The notes: generated by a model not told the origin, from the letters alone. Counted from the stretch's first letter, positions 17,037-25,853 are shown. The stretch: DNA of 64,000 nucleotides from an uncultured Lachnospiraceae bacterium (GCA_947177165.1 CAMWTP010000014.1:25443-89442), one strand, 5' to 3'. Translations and numbers: made by a program.

Positions 17037-18377
17037 TTAAACCGGAATCCGCAGCTCCTGCACAAAGAAATTATCCTTTATGTAAGTGCGCGTCATACAA
17101 TCCGGACAGCGGGATACCATCCTGCGGTAACTGGACAGGCCCGTCCCATGCCCCTTTCCCTTTGTGGTGTAACCGCCTTTTGTGAGTGCGCCGATGTCAG
17201 GCTGTTCATCATAGTTGTTGGCGATCGCCATGTACAGCTCGCCCGCATCCTGCAATAAGACCACCCGGATCTGCCCATCCTCCTTTGAAGCCGCCTCAAT
17301 CGCATTGTCCAGCAGAATTCCCTGGCAGCGCAGCAGATCCTCCGTCGGCATTCTGCCGCCTGTCACCGGGTTCATGATCTCCAGTGCAACCTGAATATGG
17401 CGCTGCCGCATCAGATTCAGCTTCGTGGAGATCAGACTGCGCACTGGATAGATCTGAATATTGGACAATCCCTCCATCTGCCGGATCTCACTGCCCAGCT
17501 TTTCGTCGAAATATCTGCCAGTGCGCCGCATAAACTCCTGAATGGCTTCCACATCCCCCTCCTGCGCGGAGAGCGCCATCCCAGACAAAAGATTCGTAAT
17601 ATCATGGCGAAACGCACGGATCTCCCCCTGCAGCTCCTCCAGCAGCTCCATGTGTGCCTGCTGCTGCGCGATCGTCTCCTCCTGCGCCCTGACCTTATCC
17701 CTGCTCGCCGCGTACATGGCACCAAACTGGATGCAGAACAGCGCAAACAGAATCAGGCAGAAACAGAGCAGGCCATATGAAAAATTGGTGGTCGCGTCTG
17801 GAAAAAAGGAATCCAACAGGATTTTCAGGTTCGTCAGCAGGAAAAAAATCACCAGCGTAACCGCAGTCCGCATACGCCCCTGAAACAGGTTGGAAAAATA
17901 CCGGGCAAACTCCGTCCTGTTCAGCACAATCACGATCACACCGGCAAATACCAGCGTCAGGACATAAGGCAGCAAAAGCGATGTCGCCACATAAAGATAC
18001 TTCCCGTCAAAAACAGGCGAATAAAAACCTGCGGCCGCCACCAGAAAGTCATATATTGTAAAGATCAGAAAATCTCCCAGCAGCGACGCCCCAAGCGCAT
18101 TCGCCAGTGGTACATGGTACACCCAGCACAGTATCGCGCTGAGTATCAGCGCCACGATCAGCAGGCTCAGCGGTTCATACCAGATTGGCTCCTCCTTGTC
18201 AATCCAAACGATAAAGCATATCGCTGCCCACACCACCGCACAGTACCCTGCATAAAACACGAGATACCACCGCCACCGCAGTTTCTTCCCCGTCAGTGCC
18301 ACTGTCGTCCAGAAAAAGGCGAGCGCGTACACTGCAAACAATACAAAAACGGCAAAAATCCTGAAATAGAAAGGCAT
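17037..18377 (-). CDS. AgrC-like sensor histidine kinase (GHKL)
   Basis: 446 residues. Six or seven membrane helices fill residues 1-215. A coiled coil (R-A-Q-E-E-T-I-A-Q-Q-Q) leads to the dimerisation helix with the phospho-acceptor in F-R-H-D-I-T-N. The C-terminal GHKL ATPase has the N box I-L-L-D-N-A-I-E-A and a glycine loop in G-K-G-H-G-T-G-L-S-S-Y-R. This is the AgrC/BlpH type that senses secreted peptides. No agrB- or agrD-like gene lies nearby, so the ligand must come from elsewhere or is not an Agr peptide. GGGGGAG ribosome site precedes ATG. Confidence 0.94.
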   Translation of the reverse strand: MPFYFRIFAVFVLFAVYALAFFWTTVALTGKKLRWRWYLVFYAGYCAVVWAAICFIVWIDKEEPIWYEPLSLLIVALILSAILCWVYHVPLANALGASLLGDFLIFTIYDFLVAAAGFYSPVFDGKYLYVATSLLLPYVLTLVFAGVIVIVLNRTEFARYFSNLFQGRMRTAVTLVIFFLLTNLKILLDSFFPDATTNFSYGLLCFCLILFALFCIQFGAMYAASRDKVRAQEETIAQQQAHMELLEELQGEIRAFRHDITNLLSGMALSAQEGDVEAIQEFMRRTGRYFDEKLGSEIRQMEGLSNIQIYPVRSLISTKLNLMRQRHIQVALEIMNPVTGGRMPTEDLLRCQGILLDNAIEAASKEDGQIRVVLLQDAGELYMAIANNYDEQPDIGALTKGGYTTKGKGHGTGLSSYRRMVSRCPDCMTRTYIKDNFFVQELRIPV

Positions 18378-18463
18378 CCGTATCTCTCCCCCTCTCTCAC
18401 TTTCGTTATAATGATATTATAGAAATTAGCACAAATGATGTCAATACACTCCGATATAGTTGT

Positions 18464-18543
18464 GAAAAATGTGTTATCTTCTGTCCATATTAATTAGAAA
18501 AATGTGTTAATAACCGTTATATTTTTTCAGAAAAACGTGTTAT
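18464..18543 (+). promoter_or_regulatory. Three 14-bp repeats phased at exactly 33 bp
   Basis: GAAAAATGTGTTAT at 18464, GAAAAATGTGTTAA at 18497 and GAAAAACGTGTTAT at 18530 lie in the divergent gap between the AgrC-like kinase and the AAA ATPase. The third runs into a TATACT box (18541-18546) that lacks a good -35. This fits activator or repressor sites on one DNA face, for instance for the LytTR regulator, but the binder is not known. Confidence 0.6.
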
Positions 18544-18591
18544 ACTATGACTGTTAACCCGCTGATACTTCTCCATTCTTAAGAAAGGAGC

Positions 18592-19893
18592 GTGATTTCC
18601 CTGAAACGAAACGCAATGCAGGCTTTAATCAACTGGAAAGCCGACCCGACGCGCAAGCCCATGGTGTTAAAAGGCGCCCGGCAGGTTGGAAAAACATGGA
18701 TTATGAAAGAATTCGGGCAAAGCTGCTATGACAGCTATGTCTATTTCAACTTTGACGAGGAGGAAGAGCTCAAATCTGTCTTTGAGAGAAACAAAAATCC
18801 GCACAGAATCATTGAACTGCTTTCCCTGATTGCCGAATGCCAGATTCTTCCCAAAAAGACCCTGATCATATTTGATGAAATCCAAGAATGCCCCGAAGCG
18901 TTAAATGCGCTGAAATATTTTAAGGAAAAGGCAAACGAGTACCATATCATTGCTGCCGGCAGCCTGCCTGGCACACTTCTCGCACAGCCCAAATCCTATC
19001 CGGTCGGAATGGTCAATCTATTAAACATTTATCCATTAACCTTTGATGAGTACCTGAGTGCCGTGGACACACCCCTCTATGCCTATTATTGCAGCATTGA
19101 AAAGAATCAGCAGATTGAAGATATTTTTCACAGTCGTCTTTTAGATGCATACAACACCTATCTCATCATCGGCGGCATGCCCGAGTGTGTTGCATCGTGG
19201 ATTCAGCAGAAAAATCCTGACAAAATCTTCCACATTCAGGAAGAGCTTGTATCCGTTTATGAAAATGATTTTTCCAAGCATAACGGCAAAGTCAACAGCG
19301 GCCGGATTCTCATGGTCTTTCGCAGTATCGTGACACAGCTTGCAAAAGAAAACGAAAAATTCATGTACAGCGCAGTCCGGGAAGGCGGAAGAGCCCGGGA
19401 TTTTGAGGAAGCAATCGAGTGGCTGGTCTCCGCAGGAATGCTCAACCGCGTATACAATGTATCAAAAGTCGAGCATCCAATCGCTGCTTTTGACAGGCTT
19501 GACTGTTTTAAACTGTTTGTGTTTGACACAGGTCTTCTCAAACATATGGCAGGAGTTGACAACCGCGCAATCCTTCTAAAGAGTGATTATCAATTTAAAG
19601 GGCCTTTGACTGAAAACTTCGTTCTTCAGCAGATCCGCAGCCAGTTTGACGCAGAACCGCGCTATTTTTCTGATAAGAGTGGTGAGCTTGACTTTGTCAT
19701 TCAGCACGGCACGGAGATGATACCCGTTGAAGTCAAGGGCGGAGAGGATAAATCCACGCCTTCCTTTAAGCGGTATGTCGCAGAGCATCAGCCCGATCAT
19801 GCCATTCGGTTTTCAAAGCGCAATTATCGAAAAGACGGCCTGATCACAAACCTGCCATTATATCTCGCCTGCAGAACAAAAGAATTGTTATAG
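18592..19893 (+). CDS. AAA_14/DUF4143 family ATPase
   Basis: 433 residues. N-terminal AAA_14 domain with Walker A L-K-G-A-R-Q-V-G-K-T at about 27-36, Walker B L-I-I-F-D-E-I-Q-E-C and the sensor strand I-I-A-A-G-S-L. A winged-helix part is followed by C-terminal DUF4143 (about 205-400), whose E-L-D-F-V-I and V-E-V-K-G-G resemble a PD-(D/E)XK core. The family is abundant in anaerobes and its function is not settled. The start is uncertain: the GTG at 18592 is only 1 nt past AGGAG, so CTG at 18601 or ATG at 18616 are alternatives. Confidence 0.92.
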   Translation: MISLKRNAMQALINWKADPTRKPMVLKGARQVGKTWIMKEFGQSCYDSYVYFNFDEEEELKSVFERNKNPHRIIELLSLIAECQILPKKTLIIFDEIQECPEALNALKYFKEKANEYHIIAAGSLPGTLLAQPKSYPVGMVNLLNIYPLTFDEYLSAVDTPLYAYYCSIEKNQQIEDIFHSRLLDAYNTYLIIGGMPECVASWIQQKNPDKIFHIQEELVSVYENDFSKHNGKVNSGRILMVFRSIVTQLAKENEKFMYSAVREGGRARDFEEAIEWLVSAGMLNRVYNVSKVEHPIAAFDRLDCFKLFVFDTGLLKHMAGVDNRAILLKSDYQFKGPLTENFVLQQIRSQFDAEPRYFSDKSGELDFVIQHGTEMIPVEVKGGEDKSTPSFKRYVAEHQPDHAIRFSKRNYRKDGLITNLPLYLACRTKELL

Positions 19894-20061
19894 CCTGCAC
19901 ACCGCCTCAACCGCAGGTTGAGTGATGGTCAACCAATGATTACTTCACAAATCTGTCCAAATGCGGTATGCTTTTATCAACAGCTGCCAAACGACAATTC
20001 CAGATGCGCATTTTGAAAACACATTGCCGCAAAAAGGCAAAAGAAAAGTGGAGGTTTTAGT

Positions 20062-20787
20062 ATGCATGAAATAAAAGTGAGCGAAATGATCAGAAAACTC
20101 AGAACAGACAAGGGAATCAGCCAGGAAACGCTTGCTGATCTATGTGATGTGAGCATGCAGGCCGTCAGCAAATGGGAGAATGGACAGTCCTGTCCCGATA
20201 TCAGCTTTCTTCCGCTGCTTGCAGAGTACTTTGGCGTGTCAATTGACTATCTGTTAACAGGCAGAAACAACGCGGTCGAAAATACAGCCGATGGCCTTAT
20301 CTCAAAACTGACGGAGCAGGATCTCAAAGACGATGTTCTCTATATCATCCAATACAGAAACGGAAAAATTCTCGACAAAAAACAGTGGAACAAGGAGCGG
20401 GCAGAAAATACAGCTGATGCCATTCGGATTCAGTTTGATAACGAATTTGTACAGCTTTCGTCAGGACTTTCTATAGAAGTGTGGGGCGACGCCAATATGG
20501 AATCACTTGATGGAAATATAAACCTGTCTGCAGGCGCAAACGTCAACTGCGGAACTGTGCAGGGCAATATCAAGGCAGGTGCAAGTGTGAACTGCTCCAT
20601 CGTGGAGGGAAATGTCTCTGCCGGAAACAGTGTGAACTGTGACACCATCGAGGGAAATGTCTCCGCCGGCGCCAGCGTGAGCTGCTCTGCAATAGAGGGC
20701 GATGCCTCCGCCGGAACCTATATCTCCTGTGATACCATTGAAGGCAATGCAAAAGCCGGTACGCATATCGAATACAAGCAGAATTAG
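20062..20787 (+). CDS. XRE-type HTH regulator with a cysteine-bearing repeat domain
   Basis: 241 residues. Residues 6-62 are an XRE helix-turn-helix (K-G-I-S-Q-E-T-L-A-D-L and A-V-S-K-W-E-N-G-Q-S-C-P-D). A linker of about 85 residues leads to residues 151-241, six 15-residue units of the form G-N-V-S-A-G-x-S-V-N-C-x-x-I-E. Cys is at the same place in units 1-5, and the last unit has Tyr. The glycine spacing suggests a beta-solenoid like bactofilin, with the Cys stacked as a ladder. It may be a DNA-binding protein that assembles or senses metal or redox state. GGAGG precedes ATG. Monocistronic. Confidence 0.9.
   Translation: MHEIKVSEMIRKLRTDKGISQETLADLCDVSMQAVSKWENGQSCPDISFLPLLAEYFGVSIDYLLTGRNNAVENTADGLISKLTEQDLKDDVLYIIQYRNGKILDKKQWNKERAENTADAIRIQFDNEFVQLSSGLSIEVWGDANMESLDGNINLSAGANVNCGTVQGNIKAGASVNCSIVEGNVSAGNSVNCDTIEGNVSAGASVSCSAIEGDASAGTYISCDTIEGNAKAGTHIEYKQN
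20512..20778 (+). repeat. Six 45-bp coding repeats (15-residue units)
   Basis: The 3' part of the HTH gene is built of six in-frame 45-bp units. Units 2-4 are closest at nucleotide level (GGAAATGTCTCYGCCGG recurs), which points to growth by tandem duplication and a possible site for unit gain or loss. Confidence 0.8.
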
Positions 20788-20840
20788 GCCCGCCTGCACA
20801 GGATTTTTCTTCAAAGACACAGGTCTTATAACGCAGGCAG

Positions 20841-20879
20841 AACAGGCGGCAGGACATTCCTTATATCCTGCCGCTGTTC
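20841..20879. terminator. Bidirectional terminator hairpin
   Basis: GCGGCAGGA and TCCTGCCGC form a perfect 9-bp stem, extended by AACAG/CTGTT, with an AT-rich loop between the convergent HTH and GNAT genes. There is only a short T-run. Confidence 0.65.
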
Positions 20880-20900
20880 CTGATATCACATCCAATCCAA

Positions 20901-21470
20901 TCACAAGTCTTTCTCAATCATCCAGTAATCATAATAAGCGATGTTATGCTCCCCGATCAGCGGTTCCTCTGATTTGGCAAATCCCATTTTCTTTAATGCC
21001 TCTATCCTGTCAACCGCATAGACTGCCGCCTTGGTGGCGATCTTAGGACATGCAAACCAGTCATAAAACGGCTCTGTAATCAGTGCCAGAACATCACAGA
21101 TAAACGCAGTCTCCTCATAACCTGTTCCTAAGTCCAGCCGCAGGATTCCGCAATTGTCATAAAAATCTGCTGCCCTGCGGTGAAACATCTCGATGGTTCC
21201 TGCCGCTTTTCCCTGCTTTTTGTCGATGATCGCAAAGCGCACAAAACCCTTGTAATCATGGTACTCTATCAGCCAGTACCTGATCGTGTTGACCATATCC
21301 TCCATATTGCGGCAGTAAAAATTGCTGCCGTGACAGTTGTCACTGTTAAAAAACGGCAGTGCAAATTTGTCCCCGTAAACCTGCAGCAAATCGTCCGCGT
21401 CCTTATCCTCAATCAGCCGGATCAGCAGCCTGTCATTCTCCAGTATGGGGCATATTTCAAAAATATCCAT
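20901..21470 (-). CDS. GNAT family N-acetyltransferase (RimJ/RimL-like)
   Basis: About 189 residues with the start I-L-E-N-D-R-L-L-I-R-L-I typical of RimJ/RimL-type GNATs, then G-F-V-R-F-A-I-I-D and the substrate strand L-R-L-D-L-G-T-G-Y-E. A C-terminal K-K-M-G-F-A-K motif is present. The acetyl-CoA loop is degenerate (no clear Q/R-x-x-G-x-G/A), so activity is not certain. Two adjacent ATGs follow GGAGGA; I chose the second. It faces the HTH gene across a terminator. Confidence 0.75.
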   Translation of the reverse strand: MDIFEICPILENDRLLIRLIEDKDADDLLQVYGDKFALPFFNSDNCHGSNFYCRNMEDMVNTIRYWLIEYHDYKGFVRFAIIDKKQGKAAGTIEMFHRRAADFYDNCGILRLDLGTGYEETAFICDVLALITEPFYDWFACPKIATKAAVYAVDRIEALKKMGFAKSEEPLIGEHNIAYYDYWMIEKDL

Positions 21471-21515
21471 CATTTTCCTCCATTCTTGCAACGATTCAGT
21501 ACCTTCACAGCACCT

Positions 21516-22469
21516 TTATTCGTTACTCATTTTTTCATAGTGTTTCTGCACCTCATCACAGGTCGCCAAAATGCGGTCTATGACACTCTGAGGCTCCAAT
21601 ATAGTTGCATTGTTTCCAAAAGAGAGGATCACGCCATACCAATAGACTTCACTTTCCGGGGCGCAGAATCGAAAGACAAAATCGCCATTTTCAAATTCTT
21701 CCATAATCTCACCATTCAGGTATTCCCTGCACTTTGACCGTATCGACTCATGACCGCGCAGCGTCACAGTGATCACTTTCCGCTCATCCCGCAACACAAT
21801 ATCGCGTTCCTCATGATTGGCCGTGTTCTCTTTCTCCAGAACTGTGATCTCTTCCATGCGGACTAACTTGAACATACAGTAATCCTGATGCCCAGAGTGA
21901 AACGCAATCAGATACCAGTTGTACCACTTGAATTCCAGCCGCACCGGTTCCACTTCCATCTGCTTTACTACATTCTCATTGTTGGTATAGCGAAATGCGA
22001 CTATCCTCCGCTGCCTGATCGCATTTTCCAGAATCCTTATGGACTCGTTGATCCCCCGATCCTCGCTTGCCACGCTGAAATCCAGTTGGACCGCACGCAC
22101 CGGCAATGCGCCGCTTTGATGGCATGATTCCTCTGCATCGGCGTGCGCATAAATAGGCAGCAGCTTATCCATTGTGTGTTCCACACTTTTGTCTGCGTAG
22201 GCACTCAACAGTGCGTAAAGCGCAGTGATGATGTGATCGTGGTCCTCACGGCTGATCAGCTTCCTGTCCATGACATACGTATCCATAATACTGTATCCGC
22301 CGTCCGCTCCACAAGTTGACTGAATCGGAATCCCCGCCTGTCCCAGCGTCTCCATATCCCGCACGATGGTCCGCACTGACACTTCAAATTCTTCCGCCAG
22401 CTTCTGCGCAGAAGTTCTTCCATGGCGCAGCAGATAATTCATAATGGCAATCAGACGGTCTATCTTCAC
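21516..22469 (-). CDS. WYL-domain transcriptional regulator (YafY-like)
   Basis: 317 residues. The N-terminal HTH_11 winged helix (4-60) has R-T-S-A-Q-K-L-A-E-E-F and R-T-I-V-R-D-M-E-T-L. The WYL domain (about 140-215) has the ligand residues W-Y-L in Y-N-W-Y-L-I-A-F, and a C-terminal WCX extension follows. WYL domains bind nucleic acid or nucleotide ligands, and such proteins regulate DNA-damage or defence genes in other bacteria. The GTG at 22469 follows AGGAG with 6 nt spacing and is preferred over an ATG 48 bp upstream. Confidence 0.92.
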   Translation of the reverse strand: MKIDRLIAIMNYLLRHGRTSAQKLAEEFEVSVRTIVRDMETLGQAGIPIQSTCGADGGYSIMDTYVMDRKLISREDHDHIITALYALLSAYADKSVEHTMDKLLPIYAHADAEESCHQSGALPVRAVQLDFSVASEDRGINESIRILENAIRQRRIVAFRYTNNENVVKQMEVEPVRLEFKWYNWYLIAFHSGHQDYCMFKLVRMEEITVLEKENTANHEERDIVLRDERKVITVTLRGHESIRSKCREYLNGEIMEEFENGDFVFRFCAPESEVYWYGVILSFGNNATILEPQSVIDRILATCDEVQKHYEKMSNE

Positions 22470-22535
22470 GGCTTTCTCCTCTCCCTGAGCACAGTGAGAC
22501 AACGCTCCTTCTCCCATGCCCGTCTACATCATATC

Positions 22536-22571
22536 AAAAGAACTATGACACCATTATGTCATAGTTCTTTT
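22536..22571. terminator. Perfect 15-bp inverted repeat
   Basis: AAAAGAACTATGACA and its exact complement enclose a 6-nt loop. The A-run and T-run at the ends fit a terminator after the HAD/DUF1905 operon. As it is also 66 bp before the WYL gene, an operator role cannot be excluded. Confidence 0.65.
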
Positions 22572-22616
22572 ATCGAAATCAATCTCATAATCGGTTCTAA
22601 CACTGAAAATCCTGTC

Positions 22617-22898
22617 TCATCGCTCTTCCACCACCATATGAACCGTATCCCCCGCACTTTTCCCCAACTGCGCGCGGATACTTTTCAGCATACCGATGAT
22701 GTAACAGACATTTCCCGCTGAATCCTTCACTCCCATATTGACGATGCTCCCGTCATATGGAACACCGTCAAACCCGGCGTGCACCTTGACACGTCCCTTT
22801 CCAAACTCCTCCCGGATATTCCATGGAAATACGACATAGGCACCGCCCTTTTCGGGAATCTCATAAATCACTGCATCGTATTCATATCTCTTTCCCAT
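22617..22898 (-). CDS. DUF1905 family protein
   Basis: 93 residues matching the DUF1905 fold: Y-E-Y-D-A-V-I-Y, A-Y-V-V-F-P-W-N-I-R-E-E-F-G, G-R-V-K-V-H-A and the end I-R-A-Q-L-G-K-S-A-G-D-T-V-H. The domain often stands alone or fused to YdeI-like proteins; its function is not known to me. The ATG overlaps the 3' end of the HAD gene by 17 bp, so the two are co-translated. A longer frame upstream is only an out-of-frame reading of the HAD gene. Confidence 0.9.
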   Translation of the reverse strand: MGKRYEYDAVIYEIPEKGGAYVVFPWNIREEFGKGRVKVHAGFDGVPYDGSIVNMGVKDSAGNVCYIIGMLKSIRAQLGKSAGDTVHMVVEER

Positions 22899-23613
22899 AC
22901 TGCAACTCCTCCAGCAAGTCCTGCAATTCTCCCCAATCCGAAATCTTACATACCTCGTCATCTTCTTCCATTTTCGTGTCGATTGCTCCCAGATACCAGA
23001 CCGGAAAAATGCCTGCATTGCGGGCACCCACGATATCACACTTGTACTGGTCCCCGACATACCAGACCTCAGAAGCCGGCAGCCCGGCCTTTTCCAGGGC
23101 CAGCTCAAAGATGTGCCTGTTTGGTTTCCGGTACATGTACTCACTGGTTGCGAGGATAAATTCAAACTGATTTGCCGGGATGACCTCGTTAATGCGGTTC
23201 GCAACGACCTTTCCGGCGTATGAGATATTGCTGATCACACCTGTGCGGACACCACTCTGATGCAGGTACGACAAGAATTTCTCTATTCCATTCGTCGGAA
23301 CACCGGGGGCTGCCGCGTCCCAAAATACCTGGTCGATCTGCTCTGCACTCAGTGACAGCTCAATTCCGAGCGATTCATACAGATACGCGGTAAACATATG
23401 GTTTGGAACCTCTATCTGAAACAGATGGCGTCTCTCCGGGTCAAACCTTCCCAACTCTCTGTTGATCTTCTCCGCCTCTGACTGCACCTGCGCGGCAGAC
23501 ATATGATACTTATTTTTCACAGCAAATTTCAAGACCGCCTCTGTTCCCCTGATACCATCAAATGCCTCGTTCACCAACGTCTGACCATAATCGAACAAGA
23601 TCATTTTGGGCAT
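22882..23613 (-). CDS. HAD family hydrolase
   Basis: 243 residues. Motif I is altered to L-F-D-Y-G-Q-T-L (usual D-x-D is D-x-G), so the second Asp that acts as acid/base is missing. Motif II is G-V-I-S-N, motif III K in R-K-P, and motif IV G-D-Q-Y-K-C-D. This suggests weak or specialised phosphatase activity. Start chosen at M-P-K-M-I-L-F; the open frame continues 38 residues upstream, but that part is the shifted tail of a decayed Rpn-like gene, and the ribosome site before the chosen ATG is poor. Confidence 0.85.
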   Translation of the reverse strand: MPKMILFDYGQTLVNEAFDGIRGTEAVLKFAVKNKYHMSAAQVQSEAEKINRELGRFDPERRHLFQIEVPNHMFTAYLYESLGIELSLSAEQIDQVFWDAAAPGVPTNGIEKFLSYLHQSGVRTGVISNISYAGKVVANRINEVIPANQFEFILATSEYMYRKPNRHIFELALEKAGLPASEVWYVGDQYKCDIVGARNAGIFPVWYLGAIDTKMEEDDEVCKISDWGELQDLLEELQYGKEI

Positions 23614-23639
23614 CGTTTTGTTTCTCTTTTTACTTTTTA

Positions 23640-24255
23640 TGTTTTTTTCATTTTTCACTACCTGCTTATAAATCTCATACTGTTCTAACGTTGTATCCAT
23701 AAAAGCGCATGCCTCTTCCTTCGTCATATTTAATTAAATTTTCAATTGCCTCAAGCTTATTTTTCGCCGTTACTTTACTTGTTACTTCATTTGTCGCTTC
23801 ATCCCATGTCTTTTTTACTGCCTCGTTTACTGCCTCATTAATCCTCTTATCGACCGCCTCGTCAATTTCCGGCTGCATTAACTCTACCAATGCACTGTAC
23901 ATATTCCTCTCCTCCTTCTTGATTGCTTCAAATAATTTCCTGTTTGCCTTGGATACGATCTGCAGCACAGCATCAACATATCCCGCCTCCGGCCTGTCTA
24001 TCATCTCTGTTGACTTCGCAATCAGATTTTCTGCCTGCTGCCAATCTCGTTTTCTATCAGCGTATCGCTGTCTTTTTTGATGATCAGCAGATCGATCTGC
24101 AATGCCTTGGTGTTCAGCAAGTGCTCCGGGATGTAGTCAAGTATCTGGCTGTACTCCATAAACTCTAACTTGATCGCAGGTGTAACCGCCATATACCACT
24201 GGGTTTTTCTGTTATTTAGATCATTTTTTTCCATATCATTTGTCTGCTCTGGCAT
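23640..24255 (-). pseudogene. Rpn-family (PD-(D/E)XK) nuclease/transposase-like pseudogene
   Basis: The N-terminal piece (24022-24255) has a good AAGGAG start and the Rpn-like P-E-H-L-L-N-T-K-A-L-Q-I-D-L-L-I-I-K and E-N-E-I-G. It then jumps out of frame to a C-terminal piece (D-A-V-L-Q-I-V-S-K-A-N-R-K-L-F-E-A-I), losing the central domain. A further shift near 23727 continues as M-T-K-E-E-A-C-A-F-M, the usual family tail. So it has an internal deletion plus two frame changes, and now reads into the HAD gene. Confidence 0.8.
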
Positions 24256-24410
24256 TCATGTTCTCCTTTATTATAGCAATATAAAACGCTTTTTACAATA
24301 TATCATTACAAAACATATGTTCAAAACAATTGTGCGATATTCTGACAGATATGTCAAGCAGAAAATCGGAATATATGTTTGAACCTAAAAATTGAACCCT
24401 GACTATCACT

Positions 24411-25757
24411 CTATTTCCCATTCAGACTTTTGTGAAACCTCCACGCCATCACTGCCGTGACAGCCGCCGCCAAAATATCGGCGGCAGGCTGTGCGCACCA
24501 GACGCCATTCAGCCCGAATATTCGCGGCAGAATCAGGATAGCCGGCACGAAACAGATTCCCTGTCGGCTCGCTCCCAGAATGCATCCCTCCTTCGCCTTT
24601 CCCATCACAAGAAAGAGAAACGAGTACACAGTATGAAATCCAAACACCATAAAGGACAGACCGTTCGCCCGCAGCGCCGCCTGCCCGATGCGAATCATCT
24701 CCGTGTCATCTTTCGTAAACAGCGAAATAATCCCTTCGGAAAACAGTGCAGCCGCCAATCCAAACAACACACAAAACACTGTCGACCAGATCACGGAAAT
24801 CCTGATTGCCCCGCGCAGACGGTCAAACTTTTTCGATCCATAGCTAAATCCTGCAATCGGCTGAAATCCTTTGAGAAAACCAAACACCACCAGGCTCCCC
24901 AGCGACATGATTTTCGTCACCGGCCCCATCGCCGCAAGCGCCGAACCTCCATATTCCTTTGCCGCATCGTTGATCATCGCGGCGGAGAGACTCGTCAACA
25001 CCTGAAAGAGCAGCGTCGGAATCCCTATTTTCAAAATCTCCGACATGATTTCCGCCGAGAAACAACATTCTTTGATATAAAAATGAAAGATGCTCTTTTT
25101 CCTGAGAATATAACAGAGATATACCAGCGTGGAAATACTCTGCGAAATCGCTGTAGCGATCGCCGCCCCGACAACGCCAAGCTGCAGATGATATATAAAA
25201 AACGGGTCCAGCACGACATTCATCACCGCCCCCGTCATCAGCGCGCACATCGCCGTCTTCGCAGCGCCCTCACTGGACACAAGATTGTTCATCGTGACAT
25301 TGAACACATTAAAAATTGAAAATATGATGTAAATCCTGCTATAGGAAAGCGCATACGGCATCACGCTGTCGATCGCCCCCAACCACATCAGAATCGGCTT
25401 CAAAAAAATGACCGCGCAGAGAATCGCGGCCGCACCGCCAATCACGCTGCTGTACAGCGCAGTGCTCGCGACCCTGTTCGCAGTCTCCTTGTCTCCGCGA
25501 CCCAGAAGGCGCGAGAGACAGGCGGCAGCGCCATTTCCAAACAAAAGCCCCAATCCCACAATCACCTGGCCAAGCGGGTAAGCCACTGTAACTGCCCCCA
25601 TCTGCTCTGTCCCAAGTCCTCCGACAAAATAGGTGTCCGCCAGATTATACAGTGCATTGATCAACATGCCAATCATCGTCGGAAGTCCCAAAGCCAGAAG
25701 CGCCTTTGGTATCGGCGTCTCCCCCAGCAGAGCTGTTTTTTTATTTTGTTCATTCAT
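24411..25757 (-). CDS. MATE family efflux transporter
   Basis: 448 residues with 12 membrane helices, MatE superfamily. The first helix shows L-G-L-P-T-M-I-G-M-L-I-N-A-L-Y-N-L-A-D-T and the repeat in the second half G-I-P-T-L-L-F-Q-V-L-T. It differs clearly from the MATE protein at 6639. Start at M-N-E-Q, 12 nt past AAAGG; an ATG 12 bp upstream is possible. It is divergent from a PadR gene across two near-identical palindromes, so it is probably the efflux pump controlled by that repressor. Confidence 0.94.
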   Translation of the reverse strand: MNEQNKKTALLGETPIPKALLALGLPTMIGMLINALYNLADTYFVGGLGTEQMGAVTVAYPLGQVIVGLGLLFGNGAAACLSRLLGRGDKETANRVASTALYSSVIGGAAAILCAVIFLKPILMWLGAIDSVMPYALSYSRIYIIFSIFNVFNVTMNNLVSSEGAAKTAMCALMTGAVMNVVLDPFFIYHLQLGVVGAAIATAISQSISTLVYLCYILRKKSIFHFYIKECCFSAEIMSEILKIGIPTLLFQVLTSLSAAMINDAAKEYGGSALAAMGPVTKIMSLGSLVVFGFLKGFQPIAGFSYGSKKFDRLRGAIRISVIWSTVFCVLFGLAAALFSEGIISLFTKDDTEMIRIGQAALRANGLSFMVFGFHTVYSFLFLVMGKAKEGCILGASRQGICFVPAILILPRIFGLNGVWCAQPAADILAAAVTAVMAWRFHKSLNGK

Positions 25758-25816
25758 CTTAAAATACATCCTTTCTTATTAATACTTAATACGTTTGATA
25801 TTGTTATAAATTATAA

Positions 25817-25833
25817 TACTATAAATTATAGTA
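25817..25833. promoter_or_regulatory. Operator palindrome 1 (PadR candidate)
   Basis: TACTATAAATTATAGTA, a perfect 8-1-8 palindrome in the MATE/padR divergent gap. A shorter overlapping palindrome, TTATAAATTATAA, lies at 25804-25816. Confidence 0.75.
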
Positions 25834-25853
25834 ATTGCAACTCAAAATATACT

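Noticed and set aside
22899..23204. Upstream extension of the DUF1905 frame
   Set aside because: The extension is the HAD gene read in another frame; the DUF1905 start lies inside the HAD 3' end.
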